Numbered from the stretch's first letter, positions 38,701 through 52,194 are shown. The stretch is DNA of 64,000 nt from Eutrigla gurnardus (GCA_963514095.1 OY741270.1:22164656-22228655), one strand, 5' to 3'. A program made the numbers and translations. The notes: generated from the sequence alone by a model not told the origin.

Positions 38701-40624
38701 TTTTTCATCTCGTGTTTATCCCCCCCCGAGCAAAACTATGCATCTCGTTGTGCAATCGGCTCGCCTTTAATCTGTTTGGGACATTGTCTCCCCCTTCTAT
38801 CAGTACACAGGTGAGTTATCGCTGCAGCTTAGCATCCTGCCAAGCGTGGGGTTTCACAGCTCAGGGGCCACTATCTGGACTTGTACTGATCAGTTATCTT
38901 CACATGGGGGCCCCAAGGGCGGACATGTCCAACGGCTCACAAGATCAGACGCACGGCGCTGAAGCCCTGCCGCGATACCGGCTGCTCCGAGGCGTTGTTG
39001 CAAACCTCGGGAGATTAAAGATGAGGCAGATTCGAGATATCACACATGCGATGGTGCAATGAAAGTGAGACGATCGGAAAACATTATTATATTTGGGTTT
39101 TCAGACACCTTACGGTTTTCTGAGGAAGTCAGTCGATGTTTTTACTTAACGCTCTGTTTAAAACTCAAACCCGTAGACCAAACATTAACAGATAAAATCA
39201 CACGATTGATGATTTTATTGAGAAAAATGTCCTTGTAAGCTAAGTTTGAGCCAAGGCACTTTGAGACAACCATAGGTTATGCAACCCTAACCTTCACCCC
39301 TAATGCTGGGTCTGTATCGGTTTAATTCCTATTACTGTGTCACGGATCCGGTGAAGCCTGTGTTCATTTAAAAACACCTTGCTTCCAAGGGACAAGTTAC
39401 CACAATGGTATGTAGCAGCTTCCCTCAGGGTCACGTGGAGTTCCTCAGATATGAGTCAATTACACTTGTGAGTGAGTCAATTAGTGTTTCGTGAATCACT
39501 TCGTGGGTCCATTTTCCCCGTGAGTCACCTATACGAGCCACTATGTTTCCCGCAACACAGAGTCTCTCATTTTTCTTCTTCTTCTTCTTTAGGTACCCAC
39601 TGTTTGGACAGAAAAGCTCCCTTAATTGACCTCGCTTTGATGTTCCCAGTTAAGGCTTTTGTCTGTTTAGTGTCACTCGGCAGGAAACATGAGCTAATGA
39701 CAATCTCCCTCTCACTCGTGAATGGTTTGTTAGGGCTTTTTTTCCGGGAAGGTATGTTCTCCAACTAAATGTTTTCCTCTAATACAGCTGCTTCTTTTAA
39801 ATCTTGTGAAATTCTAAAGCCACAGTCACAAAATAACAACATTAATTGGATGAGTACGGAAGGCTGCAAGTGAGTAAGTAAACAGTTACCGAGGCCGCCA
39901 TCCAAACCAAGGTGGATAAATCTGGAAAACTCATTAACAAGGGAAAATGACTTCATCACCGAACCCGATTTTAAGTTTTTTTTTTTTTAAAAGTACTCTG
40001 CCCAAAACATAAAATGCCAAAACAACAATCAAACAGCTTAATCTCTTCTTTAATTCGCTTGGAAGGAAACGAACTGAATGGAAGTCATTAAGCTACTTTC
40101 AGATAGCGGGTGGTTACGATTTGGTCTGTGGCATTGGGCCCTTTTCAGACCTGGCAACAACGTGCATCTTGGGTGAGCTGATAACAAGGGGACAGCTCCA
40201 AGTACGTCCGTTTACACCTGGCATTAGAATGCGTCTCAGATCTCACTTCCACCGATGTATATCGTTTCCCTTTGTGAAGACCAAACGGTGCCGTTTTTAA
40301 CTAGTTTCTGTTTTGATTTCAAGCTAATGAAGCAGTTAGCTAGTGATAAAACTCACTGCTGTTCAAAGGCTACTGGCAACTTTTATGGTGGAATGGAATA
40401 CTGAAAATATCAATGACAACTTTGACCCTTCTGTTTGTTTTTATTGGCTCTTCGCCAGTTGTCATAATGTCTTTGTTTCTGGCAGACAAAGGGAGCATCA
40501 TTGACAAGCATCACCCCCTTTGCTTTTATTATCTTTTTGCTAAAATATATTCTTTTGACATTGTTTCACTCCTCAATCTGACAGCCATAATCTCCTCACA
40601 TTCAGGGATTCTGGTTCGTAACAG
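35728..40624. other. Intergenic region, no recognised gene
   Basis: A TC-rich tract lies at 36708-36790. A 142-codon ORF at 38634-39062 and a 217-codon low-complexity ORF at 36561-37214 have no recognisable domain and probably arise by chance. Confidence 0.45.
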
Positions 40625-40937
40625 GACATGATGTGACAGTCTAGATCAGTCCTCAGACTGACTGTTTTCTGTGCTTCCCTGCTCTGCCTTTCCCTGCTTT
40701 ACCCCCAACCAACACTCCCCTGAATCAGCCTCTACTTATCAACTCCCGGCCCATTCTTCTACCTAATCAACTCATTCCCCTCACCTGAGCTTCTCTGCCC
40801 AGCTGCACTTCATCCTCTCATCAGATTGAGATCCTTGAGTTTATTACAAGATGTTCAGTTCGGCCTTGCGTGCATCCAACCTTGAATTAAAGTGATTAAA
40901 GTTATGCTTTGGTCCACCTGCTCCACTCTTTATGACA
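40625..40937. mobile_element. Possible retroelement 3'-end relic
   Basis: The run of CCTGCTCTGCC, TTTCCCTGCTTT and ACTCCCCTGA motifs, then AATTAAAGTG and CTTTGGTCCACCTGCTCCAC, resembles the end of fish LTR-type repeats as I remember them. Ends and family are uncertain. Confidence 0.35.
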
Positions 40938-43900
40938 CATGATTAATATAGCAAGTCTATCATTTTTATATGTAGTGCAGCTTTTCTCAAAAAAATGTGG
41001 GAGGAGAAAGTATGTGCTGAGGAAATATGACCCTGAATACATAACATTTGGACTCATAATGGCAGACAGTGATGGCAGATTATTTATTTTGGTCATTACA
41101 GCTGACAGAGGAATAACACATATTTATAGGCTACTTAAGTTTTTTATTTTGTTTTTTTATCATGTTTTTCTCTCATTTATTTGGGAAGGTAATCCTCTGA
41201 TTTATCAGAATTGGACCTTAAGCCTCAGAAAACCATAAAAGTAGCTTCTGGTTTGTGTGGTTGGCATAGATACACAGTGAGTGGCAGTTGAAAGTTGAAA
41301 AAAGTCCCACCATCACCATGTTTACTGTCTGTCAACAGTGAGTCGCTGACTGAAAGAAGCTTTATCTGGACAGGAGCAAGATGACACAGCCCAGTTATGC
41401 TGCTGGGTGTCAGATTAGAAACCACCCGATAATCCCCTTTTTATGTTTTAATATTGCCCAACACACTTTGTGTTCTCGTTGACCTGCTTTTCAACTAAAA
41501 ACATCATGGCACCAAACTGTATGTAGCGTTTTAGAAAAACAAATTTATTAGGTGTGAAAAATGGTTGCCTAATGCAGATGGAGTGCCAAACTGTAGAAGA
41601 AAGTATGAGTTTTTCAATTGAGTGTGTTTATAGGACGTGGCCTGAGTTGTCCATATTTGTATCCTCACACACTTGAGTCTGCCTTTGTTATGCAGCCCTA
41701 TCTCTGGGGTGCTGAGAGCAGAGATTTTGGTTCCATCATCACAGGCTGAGTGGCTGCAGACAGGAAGAACTGGCCCATCTGCTCAAGTAGTTTTGCTGCT
41801 GCTGACTGTTCAGGATGTGTTTCTGAGCCCAGTTTTTTTGTTATTTTAAAATTAATGACAGCCTCCTTTTCAATTCAGTTCAGTTCAATGTGTGCTTTAT
41901 TAACATGATAAAATGGACAATATGCTCATCCACCCACGAGGTGAATCATGACCACCTGTACAATCCAATGCAATACCTCTCTTTTGTGAAGCAGATGATG
42001 TTGATGCTCTGTCTCTATGGCGATGTTTAAGGGCCGAGACTGTTTTGTACACCATTGTATAATACATTGGCAGGGGCGTCAGCAGCATTTGAAATGTGGG
42101 GGTGGTTCTGTTGGGGGGTCTTGGGTTCCTCCCCCAGAAAATTGTGAAATTAAGTAGATCCAGAAATGAAATGAGAATTAAATAGGCTTATCATTGTTAT
42201 ACTGACATTTTTTTATAATCCCTTTGCAATAGTAGTTATACAACTGACTGCAGAATCCAAACAAGTTTTTGCACAGTGGCATCACCATCACATAGTGGCA
42301 TACACTCATGATAGCCTCAATATTAACCTGAGAGTTCATTGTTAATTTACAATTTGCAAAAACATTTTCACCTACTTATTATCCACCCTGTTGCTGGCGT
42401 CAACTCGTTGACCAAGTAGCTGCAAAACTTCCTTTGGTGCTCGTGTGTGCTGCGGGTGTGTGTGTAGGAAATCAGGAAAACAGAGTGGATTCCTATTGCT
42501 GTGGACATTCTCTACCTGATAAAGTGGAACGGATTTGATCGTGAAGCAATGAAAAGAGCAAACTGGACAAATTAGACCCATCATGCACTAATATTTGAAT
42601 GGCAAATGTGGGTCCAAACCCCTTCTCAATATATAGTGGCGACACCCATGTACATGGGGTTATTATTACACCATCAGCCATCCAACTCCAAAGTTGCCCG
42701 ACACCTCGCTAAAATCCATATGCTAGTAAAACTTAGCACAATTTGTTAGACCCAAATAATCTCAAGTATATCTTTGCAGAATGCACTTACTCTGATGTAA
42801 GTATGTATGTTTTAGGGCAGCCACACTACATACCCCGACACCACAATGGGCACACACACACACACACCCACACCAACACACACATACATAGACTTCAAAG
42901 GAAGCAGAAATTATAGCCTGCATACTAACTGGGGCCTGGCATACTCTCCTTGGCTCTCCTTCATGTGAAATAAATACACCCGCAAATACAAAACAGGCAA
43001 ATACAAAACCAATGAAACACATGTTTTTTTCCCCCACAGTCCAAAGCCATTGTTTTTTCCTTTCATTTTTTGAGGCAGACGCTTGTATTTGATAAAAAAA
43101 AATTCAGGTGAACTCTTGCATGATTAGACACGCGTCGTCCTCACAAATACACAATTTTGGTATTTCTATTCTCAAATCAAAGTGCACACAGATGTTATGT
43201 AAATAATGTTGTGCTTGGATGAAAGTTAAGATACCCACATGTGTCGATGAGAAGACGTTACTGGGACACCGAAAGTGTTTTTCTTCCTCTTAGCCGCACC
43301 ATCTGATATTAGCAACCGTGCCAGCCCTGCATGCTGGAGGCCAGATAACAGCTTTAGAGGGTTCAAAATGTTAACAGCTACTACTATTCCCATCACTCTG
43401 CTCCAAACCGTGACTATCTGGTTTCGGTTCTTCAAATTTTGATGGAGTGATGGCTTCACTTTGGGTCTTCTTCAGATAGGGAGGCAAATATGGGCATCAC
43501 ATTTCCAAGGATCGTCACGATATATTTCCCCCTGGAGACAAAAGCTAAACAAAACCATTCCAGGGATTCCTGGGTCCTGAGTATTATCTGCTGTTTGGAC
43601 CACCGTCCTCGAAAAAAGGAGACAACCTGCAAGCTCTTAAAGACGAGGCCTGAACATCTAAACCTCCGAAGCTGCTGCAAAACTTCTTTTATTTTTTAAG
43701 TGTCAAGCAAAAACTCTTAGCAACCGAGAGGACGGCATGTTTTTTAGTGCAGCGGTTTATAAAGTACATCTGCTTTCTTTGTTTAGAGAGAAATGTTCTC
43801 TCTCATCTTTTTCTTCCGCTATAAATCAGAGACCACAATGGCACAGAGAGTAAAAGTCAGGGACGGCGAAGCTCTGTCGTACATCTCACCAGCGAAAAGC

Positions 43901-44266
43901 GAAGCCTGTGTTTATTCTTTCATACGCTTGTTTGTGCTGACTCCTTGTCTGTCCGTCCGTCCGTCTGGTCTATCCGTCATTTAAAATGTCTTTATTGGCA
44001 AAACACTTGGCATACTTGTTATTGAGGAAATATACACAGAGGACGGATGAAGGGGCATATCATGCCCTTGTTAGTATACATGATTAAATTTATTCCCCTT
44101 GTTAACTCAATGTTTTGGGGAAATTGTGGTGGATATCATCAATTTACCCTCCATCATTCTTCCTCTCTGAGTTTGAACAGTTTGCCCACGGGCTGATTGG
44201 TATTAAAACTGTGGAAAGATTTGGTAAGCTATTATTTTGATAGCTTCTCTCTTCCCCCACTCTCTA

Positions 44267-44278
<12 letters not shown>
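40938..44278. other. Intergenic region with repeat relics
   Basis: Nothing gene-like was recognised. Two stretches (41868-41935 and 42063-42165) resemble dispersed fish repeats. A short GTCC run lies at 43948-43979. Confidence 0.45.
41868..42165. mobile_element. Two possible transposon-derived fragments
   Basis: TTCAATTCAGTTCAGTTCAA then GCTTTATTAACATGA (41868-41910) resembles the common fish repeat containing CTTTATTGGCATGAC. GGGGCGTCAGCAGCATTTGA then CTCCCCCAGAAAATT (42072-42145) resembles another dispersed repeat. Both judgements are from memory and weak. Confidence 0.35.

Positions 44279-44333
<55 letters not shown>
44279..44333. repeat. (CA)n microsatellite
   Basis: About 27 units after a CT run. 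Confidence 0.97.
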
Positions 44334-44335
<2 letters not shown>

Positions 44336-44362
44336 ACAGCTATTCAATGACCAAGTCTGTTC

Positions 44363-44365
<3 letters not shown>

Positions 44366-44434
<69 letters not shown>
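44366..44434. repeat. (AC)n microsatellite
   Basis: About 34 units, 32 bases after the preceding CA tract. Confidence 0.97.
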
Positions 44435-44436
<2 letters not shown>

Positions 44437-44549
44437 GAGCCAGCTGGATGAGGCCCACCCCGCAGCCTGATCTTGTTAGCGATGCGGTGGAGAGTGCAGC
44501 CACACCTCAGAAGAAATAAAAGAAAAGATGGGACAGAAAGAGAGCAGTG

Positions 44550-44551
44550 CC

Positions 44552-44600
<49 letters not shown>
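44550..44600. repeat. Compound poly-C / (AC)n repeat
   Basis: Nineteen C bases run directly into about 16 AC units. Confidence 0.95.
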
Positions 44601-44602
<2 letters not shown>

Positions 44603-44800
44603 CTCTCTCTCATGTTATTCCCAGGCGTGGACCAGGACCGACAATCAAAGACACTCACGGTCAACCTTCTGCCCGAACAAAATGCATCCACGTAGAGTTT
44701 GCTGTCTGATTGAATGATGTCTTGAACAGCCAACATCTTGTGAGACAATGACATTTATGGACACGTTTGCTGGCTGTTTCTCAGCACAAGACAAGCCCTA

Positions 44801-45755
44801 TCACCATGCCTCAACATATATCAACATGTCTCAACATGCCTCAACACATATCAACATGTCTCAACATGACTCAACATGCCTCAACATGCCTCAACATGCC
44901 TCAACATGCCTCAACACATATCAACATGTCTCAACATGCCTCAACATGCCTCAACATGCCCCAACATGTCTCAACATGCCTCAACATGCCTCAACATATA
45001 TCAACATGTCTCAACATGCCTCAACACATATCAACATGTCTCAACATGCCTCAACATGCCTCAACATGCCTCAACACATATCAACATGTCTCAACATGCC
45101 TCAACATGCCTCAACATGCCCCAACATGTCTCAACATGCCTCAACATGCCTCAACATATATCAACATGTCTCAACATGCCTCAACACATATCAACATGTC
45201 TCAACATGCCTCAACATGCCTCAACACATATCAACATGTCTCAACATGCCCAAACATGTCTCAACATGCCTCAACACATATCAACATGTCTCAACATGCC
45301 CCAACATGCCTCAACATGCCTCAACACATATCAACATGTCTCAACATGACTCAACATGCCTCAACATGGCTCAACACATATCAACATGTCTCAACATGCC
45401 CAAACATGTCTCAACATGCCTCAACATGCCTCAACATGTCTCAACATGCCTCAACATGCCCCAACATGCCCCAACATGTCTCAACATGCCCCAACATGCC
45501 CCAACATGCCCAAACATGCCTCAACATGCCTCAACATGCCCCAACATGCCTCAACATGCCCCCACATGCCCCAACATGCCCCAACATGTCTCACCATGCC
45601 TTGACATGGTTCAACATCAACATGCCTCAATATACATCGTGTCTCAACATACCTCAACATACCTCAACATGGTTCAACATACCTCAACATAACTCAACAT
45701 GCCTCAACATGCTTAACATGCCTCAACATGCCTCAACGTGCCTTAATATGCCTCA
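44801..45755 (+). repeat. Minisatellite, 10-bp unit TCAACATGCC, with 160-bp higher-order repeat
   Basis: About 95 head-to-tail copies of a 10-bp unit. Phase is perfect from 44801 to 45600 and decays after that. Variants include TCAACATGTC, TCAACACATA, TCAACATATA, CCAACATGCC and TCAACATGAC. The variant order from 44911 to 45060 repeats exactly from 45071 to 45220, so a 160-bp block was duplicated. Because 10 is not a multiple of 3 and the unit has no forward stop, all three + frames stay open and encode the same ten-residue repeat (STCLNMPQHA). Those long ORFs are not genes. Confidence 0.97.
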
Positions 45756-48700
45756 ATAATCCAGAAAAGAAGGCTATCATTTTGACCCCCATATTCTTAC
45801 ATCGAAGCCGCTGTACCCTGACTACTTCTGTACTTGTATCACAGGTGTCCGCCAGCACACGTCTATCGATGTAACATTACAGCTTTTGTGTACTGTGTAT
45901 ATTGTGTCTGAATAGTGTTATTAGACACCTGCAGCACTTTAAAAAATGATGGCTGTAATTGCTGAGACATCGCCAAAAATATAACAGGTTAACAAACATG
46001 AGATGATCAACAATTTACCCAGATCGGCAGCAAGTTCATTTGTAAGTAAAACTGAATTTGAGTGCACCTGTAGTGCTGCTAATATTTCCATAAAATCAGG
46101 AAGTTTAAGCAGGATGACGGTGTGGAAACTGTGAACCATTTAGCCATTTTGGCTTTTTTCACCACCTGTATCATCATTTGTTCTTCAGGTTCCTTGCTCT
46201 TGGACCAATTTTTATTGACGTTGCTCCCAAGTTGCAATAAACTATAGTTTTTCTTCAAGAGGTTTTTACAGCGCTGTAACAACTTTTATAATGGTTTTCC
46301 TACCTCTGCTTCTGAGAGAGAAGTCATTATTTGCACAACCACAAGAGGACGCTTGTCAGGAGAGCGTCCTTTTTATGTGTTTGAAAAAAACAACCAATGC
46401 TTGTGTGCAATGTCTTTTTTTTTCTGGCGAGGACAGTCTCAAGGCACATGTGTAACTACAATTCACAGAAATCTGATTTAGATTAGGCTGCAGTAATGCA
46501 TGCAGGTTACAGTGGAACGGAGCGGAGCAACATATTGCCTGGGAGGGAGGTAGTGGTGGAGGTAGAGTGTGTGTGTGTGTGTCGGGGGGGTGGGGGTGGG
46601 TTGGGGCTGAGCTCACAGCTGGGAGAATGGTGTGCTAACCCTGCCAAAGCCTCAGCACATGACTCCCACCACTTGTCAAAATCACCATGTGTGCAATAAT
46701 GTGATTACAGTCTGGTTACTATTATGATTTAAAACAACAGCTTGTGTGGAATTGAAGAAATGCACTGCCCCACACAATGTGTGTGTGGAGGGTAAGAGAA
46801 GGGTTTGGGGGTGGGGGGGGGGTATGGGTAACAGGAGTAGGGAGGGAGCATGTTGGATTTGTGCCCCGGCACCCTCCCGTCTTTCTCCTATCCATGCCCC
46901 GCAGGGTGACACTGGGTGGGGGGTTTCAGGGTGACTGTCTGGGTCTTGTCATGGATTTACAAGTCGGGGGAACGCTGTCATTTTCGCCCCCTTCTGTAGC
47001 CCCTTACACCATCCACAGCCCCCCCTTTCTTTCATTCCAGGTTACACAATCACTGCACTGCACACAAGGGGTTGTCATCACAGGTGCAGCCGAGATTGGC
47101 CAGGATAAAGGAACGCTTCCAGCTCAAGATGTTTTTCCCCTCTCTTTTCTTTTTTCCCCTCGACCAACTCCTTCCCTCTCCTTTCTTGTTTTCCCTTTTC
47201 TTCTCATGTCCTCCAATTTTTCTTTAACTCATATTTGTTGCACACTTTTCACTTACGTTTCCTCCACACTGGCCCATTTCCATCTCTATATATCTTGTTC
47301 TCTGTCAAAGTGGGCTGTTTTTAAAAGAGGAAAAAACAAGCCACTAATACCATAGAGGTCCCCTGCCTTGATGGAAACAGGGTCCGTTCCCCATCAACTT
47401 ACCTCGTCCAGCCAGGAACCGAGCCCAAACCCTCAGTCATATGTGCCCCTTGACGGTGCCTGCCCCTTGGCTCACTCCTGAGGAGCAGTCAGGCGGCCAC
47501 CAGAGCAAAGGTGTGAGATCATCAATTTGCCAAAATCGTGAATGTGCGCCTGTTTGTAATTACGCAGGAAGGTCTTTCAGCCTCTCAGCCGCAGAGAATG
47601 GTGAGCCTCCTTTTCGGTGGTACAGCCTTGGCCGCAGGGCCAGATGGAAAAGGGAGAGGGAGGGATGGAGGAAGGGAGGGAGCGAGGGGAGGAATGTAAA
47701 CTGTAACCAGGCAGCCCAGCATGTTAGAAGCTGGATGCGATCCACACGATGCCAGCCGGGCATGAAGGCAGCTCTAACGATTCCCTCCTGGGCATCTGGA
47801 AGTGGGAGAGACAGAATGAGTGAGGCCCAGGCCCACAATGCCACCCATCTCGGAGCTCAGCTAAGGAAAACAAACGCCAGCGGTCACAGAGAGGGGATTT
47901 CCGGTTAGAGTCACCTAATACCTCCCTGGAATCTCAGAGGTTTGGAATCCGGAGTTGTGGAAGGGCTCGGGCCTGCCATAAGCCACACAGCAGCAATGTG
48001 ATTTCACTTTTAAGTTTCACCCCTCGGTATTAAACTCTGTCAGCTTATGCCCCGTAACTCCTCTATCTGGTGGCTTAGCCTAGATGAAGGAAATAACGGA
48101 ATGGATTTCTCCATCAAGAATGGAAAGATCATGTGAGTTATCCTGTTTCAAACCCCGAAGCATATGACTTCCCCAACCTCTCATTTTTAATTCACATGAT
48201 TGATCCTGATTTTGTAACACGTTCGGGGCATTCCTTCTCCAGGGGGGCCAGATGCAGGAATTTCGAGCGAGGACTTGGCACAGCCTCCCCTCCTGAGACC
48301 GAGACATGGTGTGAAGGAGGTCAGGTGCAGGATCTCCGCCCCTCGACATCAGCAACAGGATGCGTTTGATGTGTGTGAGAGACCTGAGGTGACCAGGTGG
48401 CCGCTCGTAAGCAGTAACCCTGGTAGCGAAGCCCCTTATCTCAGGCCTTCGCCTTAATTCTTTCACCAACTCCCTTTTCACCACAGATGTTGTTGGAGAG
48501 ACAAAGCCCAGGCTCCTCATAGAAATAGTTTCAAAAACTCCCTGTTGGCTTTTTATGGAGAGAACCAATTTCAAGGCATGCGTAAGGTCGTGTGTGCTAC
48601 GGGTTTTGGTCCAATTGGTTTTACGGCCTCTTTTTGTGTCTTGCGATGAAACATCTGTGCACATTCGTGGACGGACTACAGACGAGAGCGCCCGGTGCAT

Positions 48701-49879
48701 ATGTCTCGTGTGTGCTAGGTGCGACCCAAGCTGTTTATATCTTGGACTGAGTGGACACGCTGTGTTTGCACCAGAGTGGTACATGTCCTGTGAGCACTTC
48801 GGCCTCTCTAGTTTCCCGAAGCACTCCAGTAAGGGATTTCTGTGCTCCGGGGACCCTGTGATGAAACAGCTGTGGAAGAGAGTCTGTGTGCACATGCAAA
48901 TAGTGTGGAGGCCTTCAACAGGACATTGAGCCAATTCCATGATAACTATTATTATTATTGCCTATAATTGGTCCAAAACTTGGTGCAGCAGCAAAACCAG
49001 CACTGGCCCACCTGTCCGTTATCAGTTATTTCATTTATTTATTCCATTTTCTATCGCATTTAACAGTTTATTTAATGGTGCGTTTATCAGTCATAACCAC
49101 ACACATTCCTCATGAGGTTTAATGCTACATGTGCTTTATTTGAGAATTCCACTCTTGCTGATGGTTACCAGATTGCCCATCATCTGCATACGATAAAGTA
49201 CTTGTAATATCTATTTTACATACAGCCCTAAATCATTTATCATGCATGAGAGTTTTGCGTTTGAAAAAGTGCACTTTTTCTGTACTTTTTTTTACCAAGC
49301 TGTCATTAGAAGACATTAAAGTCATGGTCAACATTTGAGCCTTGATATGGTCGAGCAGGCAGGTTCCACAAGTACACTCTTTTGTTCATGTATTTTTCCT
49401 ACCAGGTACGGAGCAAGTCCAGGGCAATAAATTTGGTTTAGTGCCGCGATCATGCAATTTTATTAACTCTACAGAGAGGAGGATTCTTTGGGCTGAGTTA
49501 AAGCCTCAGTTTTTGGCCAACTGTACATTCATACAATTTGTGAGCTAATGGCAGATTAGAAATTAAGCTTTTCTTATGAGGAATTGGGTGTTTTGGGTCA
49601 GTTTTATGTCCTTCCATCCGGACTATAATGCAACTAATTCCAACTTTTCTCAGTGTAGCTCTCTAACTCACATTTGGTCACACACGTAATCTATTATTTA
49701 CCTGTAATTCTAATATTATTTTGAGAAATACTGGAGTGCAGATGACATTGTTATGTTAAAGACTTTTATGTTTTTGTTCTATTTGAAATATTGTATTTTT
49801 TCCATGACATCACTGTGCAATATTTTGACAGGTTCTTTATTTTCCTTCTGTTTTGAATGATCTACTTTCCTCCTCACAG
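45756..49879. other. Intergenic region with unexplained ORFs
   Basis: G-rich tracts lie at 46581-46605 and 46801-46830, and pyrimidine-rich sequence at 47130-47220. A 286-codon ORF on the - strand (48080-48940) has no recognisable domain. A possible regulatory block lies at 49420-49560. Confidence 0.45.
49420..49560. promoter_or_regulatory. Candidate conserved noncoding element
   Basis: AT-rich complex sequence with several ATTA/TAAT and AATAAA-like cores and no simple repeat. Candidate status only. Confidence 0.2.
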
Positions 49880-50055
49880 AAAAAAAAACTGACCTTCAGG
49901 AACGCCACCTTCAGAGGCTCGCCAAACAAGCTGTAAAGAGGAGAAGGCGAAGACAAACAAAGGCAGAAAAGAGGCTGGAGAAGATGATGAAAGAGGACGA
50001 GAAGAGAGAAAAGAAACCATCTATCCACGTTCAGGGTTATTGTTATTATATATAA
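49880..50055 (+). CDS. Possible orphan terminal exon (Lys/Arg-rich helix)
   Basis: A good acceptor (tttcctcctcacag, ending 49879) is followed by an open frame. It reads DLQERHLQRLAKQAVKRRRR from 49891, continues with a charged Glu/Lys helix (KAEKRLEKMMKEDEKREKK), and stops at TAA 50053-50055. The composition fits a basic coiled-coil-like tail. No donor-side partner exon or family was recognised. The purine-rich strand alone could produce this by chance. Confidence 0.2.
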
Positions 50056-52065
50056 GTATAAGTCAGCTGCAAATGCAATGTGAAAAAAATCACCCCCTTT
50101 TTAAAAGTACAGAAACGGTAGAATGGTTCAAATGAAAAAATTAGATATGAATGTTTTAGAATCCAAATAGTTCCAATGGTAGTACAAATGTTAGAAAACA
50201 TATTGATGTTACGATAAGGAGGGGGGGTCCTTGGAAAATGTTCTCCCCTGTGAGGGGTCCCTGGCCCCAAAAAGCGTGCGAGCAGGCCGCCTCTGCTGCT
50301 CATAGCCCGTGTGACCCTTTCGCCCCCGACGCCGCAGGACGGCGTGAACGAGCGAGGTCGCCATGCGCTTGCGGCCTGATGGGAGTTGAATCATCTGTCT
50401 TGGCCGTGATGAATAGCATGCACCTGCGCTACTCACGGAAAAACCAGTGAGATTGAGAGATGGAGAGGAGGGGAGGAAAGAGAGTGAGTGTCCAGCGCCA
50501 GAAAATTGGCAACAAGAGACCTCAACTGCTACAAGGTATGGAGCAATAAAAAAAATTTAAGAAAAAACTCCCCTTCTGGGGAGCCACCCCCTCACTACCA
50601 CTACTACACACACAGATGCATGCAAACCATCACACACACACACACACACTAGCTGCTTTTATTTTTTTGTGATGTTTGTCTTGCTAATGTGCAGAACCTA
50701 AGGGAGAATCAGACTTAATGCAAGGAGACCGCAAACTCTGCGCTCTGTGGTCTTAATAAGGACAAACCGCTCGCCAAGCTTGGCCAGAGTCACACCGGGA
50801 GTCCGAGGGAGAGAGAGAGGGAGGGGGGGGTTGGGGATTGTTTTACAAACAGAATTCCTTTAATTAATCACCCTGTTTGAACAGCTGGCCTCCTCAAGAC
50901 AGGTCGTAATGGGATCCCTACATGGAAGTGCGGATTACAGACACGGATTCTGCAGAAAAATATTAGCTGTCAAATGTTGCAGCCGAGAGGTGCAGGAGAA
51001 GGCCCCTGTTTCCTGGTGGTGAGAGAGCCACAGACACGGGGAGGGGGGGTTGCTTAACATGGCTCCCCAAAGACCGAGGCTAGGGGTGGGGGGGTCGTAC
51101 CTCGGGCCAGGGGGCAGCCCCCAAGGCCAGCGTTCCGTCCCACAGGGCCGAGCCCGGTGTAGCAGTCTGGGAAGGAGGTTCAGATTTAGGGTCAGGCTCT
51201 GATATGGGACTGGAAACTTGGAGACCCCCATGTTAGCATTTATGTACAGGCCGCACATAAACAACCGAGAGCAGCTGTCAAGAGAGTATGCAGTGTCCTA
51301 GTCCTACATGTTTATTATCAGTGTCCCTGCAGAGGGATTGACATCATGGTTGAGCATGTGGCTGTGAAATAGTTGGCTACCTACTCCTGGTAAATAAATA
51401 TGTTTTGTCATATTGGCATTCTGCAGGAAGGCTACGGAGTTGCATTTTATCACAAATATCTGTTGTGGAACGTTGGTATGAGGTTTTTTTTGTTTGTTTT
51501 TTGTTACTGGACCATTTATGTGAGCAACATTCCAGACAAAAATTGATTCATTTTAATGGGATTTCCTCAATCATCTGATTCTTTCAGGGAGGAAAAAAAT
51601 ACATTTGCATAAAGTTAAACTTTGGTGAACTCTGACATGCAAATTCACATTGTTGAGCTATCGCAGATCTTAACAGTGCTGACCTTTGACACAATATCTT
51701 AAATGGATCAGTCAATCATGACGCACCAATGAATGTCACAATGTGAATCAATTCTTAATGTTACATTTTCTCCCCATTCCTCATTCACCTGACCCCCTCT
51801 CACCCACCTGTTCCCCCTTCCCCGTCAGACCATAGACACGGACGTATGCATAGGCATGTTTCCTTTTGGTCTATAATAATACGACTACACTACTGACTCC
51901 ACTTCTTGTCTTCTCTCTCTCCCTTTTGTCTCAATATCACATTCAGTCTCGTCAGTGCAGGAGGAGTAAAGGGGAGTACTGTTGGCTCAGGTGCTTCATT
52001 GTGAGAACGCTCACTTACACTGTATTTACATGCAGCGAAGGGAGGATACAAATGTTCACCAACCA

Positions 52066-52068
<3 letters not shown>
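50056..52068. other. Intergenic region
   Basis: G-rich runs lie at 50819-50838 and 51038-51100, with a short CA repeat at 50629-50648. No gene was recognised. Confidence 0.45.

Positions 52069-52104
<36 letters not shown>
52069..52104. repeat. (AC)n microsatellite
   Basis: About 18 units. Confidence 0.95.
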
Positions 52105-52106
<2 letters not shown>

Positions 52107-52194
52107 ATCCAAGATGTATCACTCTAGTTGTGTAAACAGCGATATTACTCTCAGACCTTCCACCCTTCTTCCACTCCCATTTCACTCATGTAAT

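Noticed and set aside
44748..45759. Two 300-plus-codon ORFs encoding a histidine/asparagine-rich repeat protein
   Set aside because: They are the forward frames of the 10-bp minisatellite. All three frames are open for arithmetic reasons and encode the same decapeptide.
49837..50028. Minus-strand ORF with a hydrophobic start resembling a signal peptide
   Set aside because: It is the complement of a purine-rich stretch whose plus strand reads better as a charged helix with a proper splice acceptor.
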